The notes below the pieces were generated by a model. The model had not been told where the DNA came from. It was given only the letters and a program-made list of their open reading frames with translations, and made no database searches. 7,312 bases of DNA, taken from NCBI GenBank assembly GCA_028689195.1, contig JAQTWR010000129.1, forward strand, positions 1-7,312. Reading direction: 5' to 3'. Shown here piece by piece: positions 4,815 through 7,312 of the stretch; the stretch's first letter is position 1; each line of letters opens with the position of its first letter. The stretch comes from Anaerolineales bacterium (GTDB taxonomy: Bacteria; Chloroflexota; Anaerolineae; Anaerolineales; Villigracilaceae). The position numbers were made by a program, and so were the translations under genes.

Positions 4815-6137
4815 TTACGGAATAATATGTATGACAATTGTTTTCACTGCATCATTAACCAAAAGGGCAGGGTATTCAATCGTTGCCCAAATGTTACCAG
4901 AAAAAAGTGGCAACTTAAGAATGACATCAACGCGTCCCGATGCCCTTGCTGCCCATTCTGCTGATGCGGCTTCGGCAAAGGGTCTCATTGCAGGGTACCC
5001 TAATGCCTCGTAAATCTGAGTCAATTCCGCTCCTGCCTCGGTTTGGTCAAGAATTACGGCGTTATACGTCTTTGCCAATGTTTCCGCTTCGTTGTGTGCC
5101 TCTATCCCACCTGAATAGAAAAATCTTGACAGTTCATCTGCTTCTCCTGCGCACATATCACCCCCACAAAATCCATTTGTCGCTTCGACTACTGTTGTAG
5201 TGGTGACAGCTGTTTCAGCAGTAACAGTAGTAGCACTAACCGCAGCGGCACCTGCTCCCGCAAGCAAAAGACCGCCCCCTGCAAATGCAGCGGTTTCATA
5301 AGGATGGTTTTGTGCGTACGAACAGTGAAGAGTATTTCCACCCGCACACTGATTACGCTCGGTCTCAGCGTGGAAGTCAGCATTCCGCCGATTGTTTTCT
5401 ATGATCTCTTGCTCTGATGGCTTGCAAGCATTTTTTCCTTCATCACCACAACCTTCTATTGGCATGTGTCCAGAGGGGTCGATATACCTTGACGGATTGT
5501 TCAATCCGTAAGCATATCTATCCAGTCCCTGCACTCCGCCCGGGACAATGGTATCCGCCTGAGCCATGCGTCCAGTGTAAGGGTCATACCAGCGAGCGTT
5601 GTAGAACATCAACCCAAAGCCCTCGCTCACCCCGGACGTGGAGGGATCGTCCATATACGAATATTGACCGGTGAACGTTTGGCGAGTCAATGCATAAGCG
5701 GAGGGGATGATCTCAGGGTCAGAACTTTTCCACGTGTAGCGGATTTCGCCAAAGGGTTTATATCTCATCTCGGAGATTTTATTCCCATCCATGTCCGTTG
5801 TGAGCGAGGTCGAGCCGAGATGGTCGCTGAGGAAGTATTCAACTTCCATTTTTTCAGGGATGGTGTATTTCCGCATGGCAATGCGAGTCGCTCCGGCAAA
5901 ATAGTATTTACTCACTTCGCCCGTTGTGATATTGATCTCAAAGCCATTCGAGACAAAAAGAATCGTCTTGCCGTCTTCAATGGACTTGACTCTTTTTCCA
6001 TCTCCATCATAGACAAATTGAGCAATGACCGCATTATTCTTTTTCACTTCCATGAGTCTATTCTCCGCGTCGTAGGACAAACGGTAAAATCGGTTACGGA
6101 TATTCACCATATCCCTTCCATTCCATGAGTATGCCAT
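4815..6137 (-). CDS. Orphan Rhs core tip with C-terminal ADP-ribosyl cyclase/NADase-like toxin domain
   Basis: Of 440 residues, about 15-224 are Rhs: YD-type repeats ([18 protein letters not shown]), then the Rhs-associated core with [54 protein letters not shown] and the terminal DPSGH (220-224), where toxin domains normally join. Residues 225-335 are a variable pre-toxin part with six cysteines and a Gly/Ala hydrophobic stretch (284-303). Residues 337-440 resemble the CD38/ADP-ribosyl cyclase fold, which cleaves or cyclises NAD+: SRFFYSGG (W125 region of CD38), ILDQT (TLEDT region), [15 protein letters not shown] and VDVIL, then [13 protein letters not shown] with E421 at the catalytic-glutamate position, and VIH. 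No secretion signal or large shell is present; full Rhs proteins usually exceed 1000 residues. The start at 6137 has no Shine-Dalgarno; ATG at 6110 follows GGAAGGGAT. Either overlaps the lipoprotein gene. A stop lies just upstream in frame. Confidence 0.85.
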   Translation of the reverse strand: [440 protein letters not shown]

Positions 6138-6735
6138 AGTCTTGAAAAGTCGGAATTTTTTTGTAGTTTTCCAATCCTGTCGGAATAAGACTTATGCGCC
6201 CCACTTCAGTTTCGGGCTGAATTTTCACTTTATGTCTGCCTATGCCTAAATCTTCAATAAACACATCCATGAACATGCCTAAATCTGGATATACCAACAT
6301 TGTCGCACACATCCCATCTCGGCAATCGTAAGGCTCTACGTAAGAAGGGTAGCCGTAAGTAGCAACAACTTTTTCCAAAGTTAATTTACTGTATACTGAA
6401 TCCAAAACAATAATGCTAACAACGCCATTATCCGTACTCAAAAAGCCACCAGTTGTATTATCTTCTTTGGAAATCCAGGAAATGCCAAGTTCACTCTGGT
6501 ATTTTATTTTTATAGTTGGGATGTTCTTCAAAATAGACAATGCTTTTTCTATCGTGGTCATCCCAGGTGTAATGCTCTCCCAACAAGGTAGTTTACAGGC
6601 AGGGTGATCAAGCCATGAATTCCACCAAGGTATTACAGTGGCAGTAGAGGATGGAGTAACGACAATGAAGCGAGAGCATGAAGCGCCTAATATTATTATA
6701 AATAGAGACAGTAAAGTATTTACGATTCTTTTCAT
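6094..6735 (-). CDS. Lipoprotein with PCW-ITPG motif, candidate immunity or surface protein
   Basis: I start it at the ATG at 6735 (213 residues) rather than 6789, because MKRIVNTLLSLFIIILGASC gives a clean lipoprotein signal and AGAGGT (6739-6744) precedes it. The lipid-carrying cysteine would be C20; the box LGASC is slightly unusual in having G at -3. The mature part begins with a Ser/Thr/Pro-rich linker, then WWNSWLDHPACKLPCWESIT and PGMTT, which I recognise as a recurring motif of Anaerolineae lipoproteins, without known function. Further cysteines occur at CRDGMC. It would be anchored outside the cytoplasmic membrane. It stands directly after the metallopeptidase-toxin end and before the Rhs tip, the position of an immunity gene, so it may protect against the peptidase. 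Its last 44 bases overlap the Rhs tip reading frame. AT-rich. Confidence 0.75.
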   Translation of the reverse strand: MKRIVNTLLSLFIIILGASCSRFIVVTPSSTATVIPWWNSWLDHPACKLPCWESITPGMTTIEKALSILKNIPTIKIKYQSELGISWISKEDNTTGGFLSTDNGVVSIIVLDSVYSKLTLEKVVATYGYPSYVEPYDCRDGMCATMLVYPDLGMFMDVFIEDLGIGRHKVKIQPETEVGRISLIPTGLENYKKIPTFQDYGILMEWKGYGEYP

Positions 6736-6738
6736 TTT

Positions 6739-6744
6739 ACCTCT
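6739..6744 (-). promoter_or_regulatory. Shine-Dalgarno of lipoprotein
   Basis: AGAGGT on the minus strand with 3 bases (AAA) before the ATG at 6735. Spacing is a little short, but together with the signal peptide it favours this start over 6789. Confidence 0.55.
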
Positions 6745-6838
6745 GGTAAATGTTTGGGCTTTTAACAAAACGCCGATTAATTTTTGCAAAATGCCGTTCG
6801 GATAAGGAAGATAGGCTGGATTCTAGGATTTTCCATAC

Positions 6839-7312
6839 CTAAGGATATGCATTGGTGTATAGGGAAATTAGCATATTTATGTTGTCTATCCTAGGTTGGT
6901 CTATTTTATTCTTAGCCTGATTTCCATACGCAATAACTGCCAAAAAGCTATCAGCAAAATCCTCCGTCGGAGTGTTGCCCTGTCCGTAATCCTTTGTTGC
7001 CCCTGAGTCTCCATTAAATAGGTCCTTATACGCATTTGAAAATTTAGGCGTCTCGCTATTGTAGCGTTTAAGGTGTCCATCAAAAATATGTCCCATTTCA
7101 TGGATGATGTTATTGGTGCCTGCATTTGGCGTTACTCGGATTATTCCAGTGGCGTAATCCGCATCAGCAACTACAAAACCCGCGCCCTTAGTTCCCAAAC
7201 TTTTACTTGCAACGGAAACAAAAGTCACATCTCCAAAAGCGGCGACGAACGCTTTCATGTCGCCTTTAAATCCGTTTTTGCCCATTATTGTATCCAGACC
7301 GTTAAGTATCTC
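6839..7312 (-). CDS. C-terminal zincin metallopeptidase domain, probably the toxin end of a larger protein
   Basis: The frame is open from the window end (first visible residues EILNGLDTI) to TAG at 6839, giving 157 residues; the ATG at 7285 lies inside it and has no Shine-Dalgarno, so I treat the gene as 5'-partial. The zinc-peptidase motif IIHEMGHIFDGH is at visible residues 69-80 (bases 7088-7102 encode HEMGH), with H71 and H75 as zinc ligands and E72 as catalytic base. TPTEDFADSF follows about 40 residues later and could supply an acidic third ligand (E117 or D118), as in HExxH toxin domains. No signal peptide or membrane helix is visible. In polymorphic toxins such domains sit at the extreme C-terminus and cleave host-cell proteins. 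Here a lipoprotein and an Rhs tip follow, suggesting that the missing part is an Rhs or similar toxin carrier. Carrier identity is inferred. Confidence 0.75.
   Translation of the reverse strand, partial: EILNGLDTIMGKNGFKGDMKAFVAAFGDVTFVSVASKSLGTKGAGFVVADADYATGIIRVTPNAGTNNIIHEMGHIFDGHLKRYNSETPKFSNAYKDLFNGDSGATKDYGQGNTPTEDFADSFLAVIAYGNQAKNKIDQPRIDNINMLISLYTNAYP

Noticed and set aside
5664..6128. Plus-strand frame of 154 codons opposite the Rhs core
   Set aside because: The opposite strand carries unmistakable Rhs core motifs; this is an antisense shadow.
7283..7285. ATG at 7285 as the true start of the metallopeptidase
   Set aside because: The frame stays open to the window end, no Shine-Dalgarno precedes it, and the domain looks like a C-terminal toxin end.

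Overview
The window reads as chromosomal DNA of a bacterium, most likely Chloroflexota of the Anaerolineae type. This is an inference from protein style: an Rhs core with the [13 protein letters not shown] pattern, a lipoprotein with a CKLPCWESITPG block, and a GT-C-like membrane protein with an NGYHPLW motif. Every gene I accept lies on the minus strand, so the biological reading order runs from base 7312 down to base 1. The first listed metabolic genes are GC-rich, while the region from about 3.7 to 4.1 kb and several genes above 4.5 kb are visibly AT-richer, which suggests an accessory block.

Reading 5'->3' on the minus strand, bases 7312-4510 look like a polymorphic-toxin locus. It starts inside a gene whose visible C-terminus is a zincin metallopeptidase domain (HEMGH plus a downstream EDFADSF). 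Next comes a small lipoprotein (6735-6094), then an orphan Rhs tip (6137-4815) with no long N-terminal Rhs shell. The tip carries a full Rhs-associated core ending in DPSGH, a Gly/Ala-rich hydrophobic pre-toxin stretch and a C-terminal domain that I match to the ADP-ribosyl cyclase/NAD glycohydrolase (CD38-like) superfamily. After a 26-base gap comes a 92-residue protein resembling an Imm74-type immunity protein. The simplest reading is a main toxin, its candidate immunity protein, a displaced toxin tip and its candidate immunity protein, i.e. a stacked Rhs cassette array.

Bases 4509-3603 are transitional. They hold a conserved-looking small basic protein or 3' gene fragment, two hairpins of a repeat family that recurs at 1215-1247, an AT-rich two-helix membrane protein (4013-3732), and a start-less reading frame with clustered cysteines that may be a gene remnant.

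Bases 3560-1 are ordinary housekeeping: a short-chain-type acyl-CoA dehydrogenase with a good promoter and Shine-Dalgarno site, a zinc-lobe medium-chain dehydrogenase/quinone oxidoreductase, and a multi-pass GT-C-like glycosyltransferase that runs off the window start. The two dehydrogenases could act together in acyl or short-chain carbon metabolism, but nothing in the sequence fixes a pathway. No rRNA, tRNA, CRISPR array or transposase was recognised.
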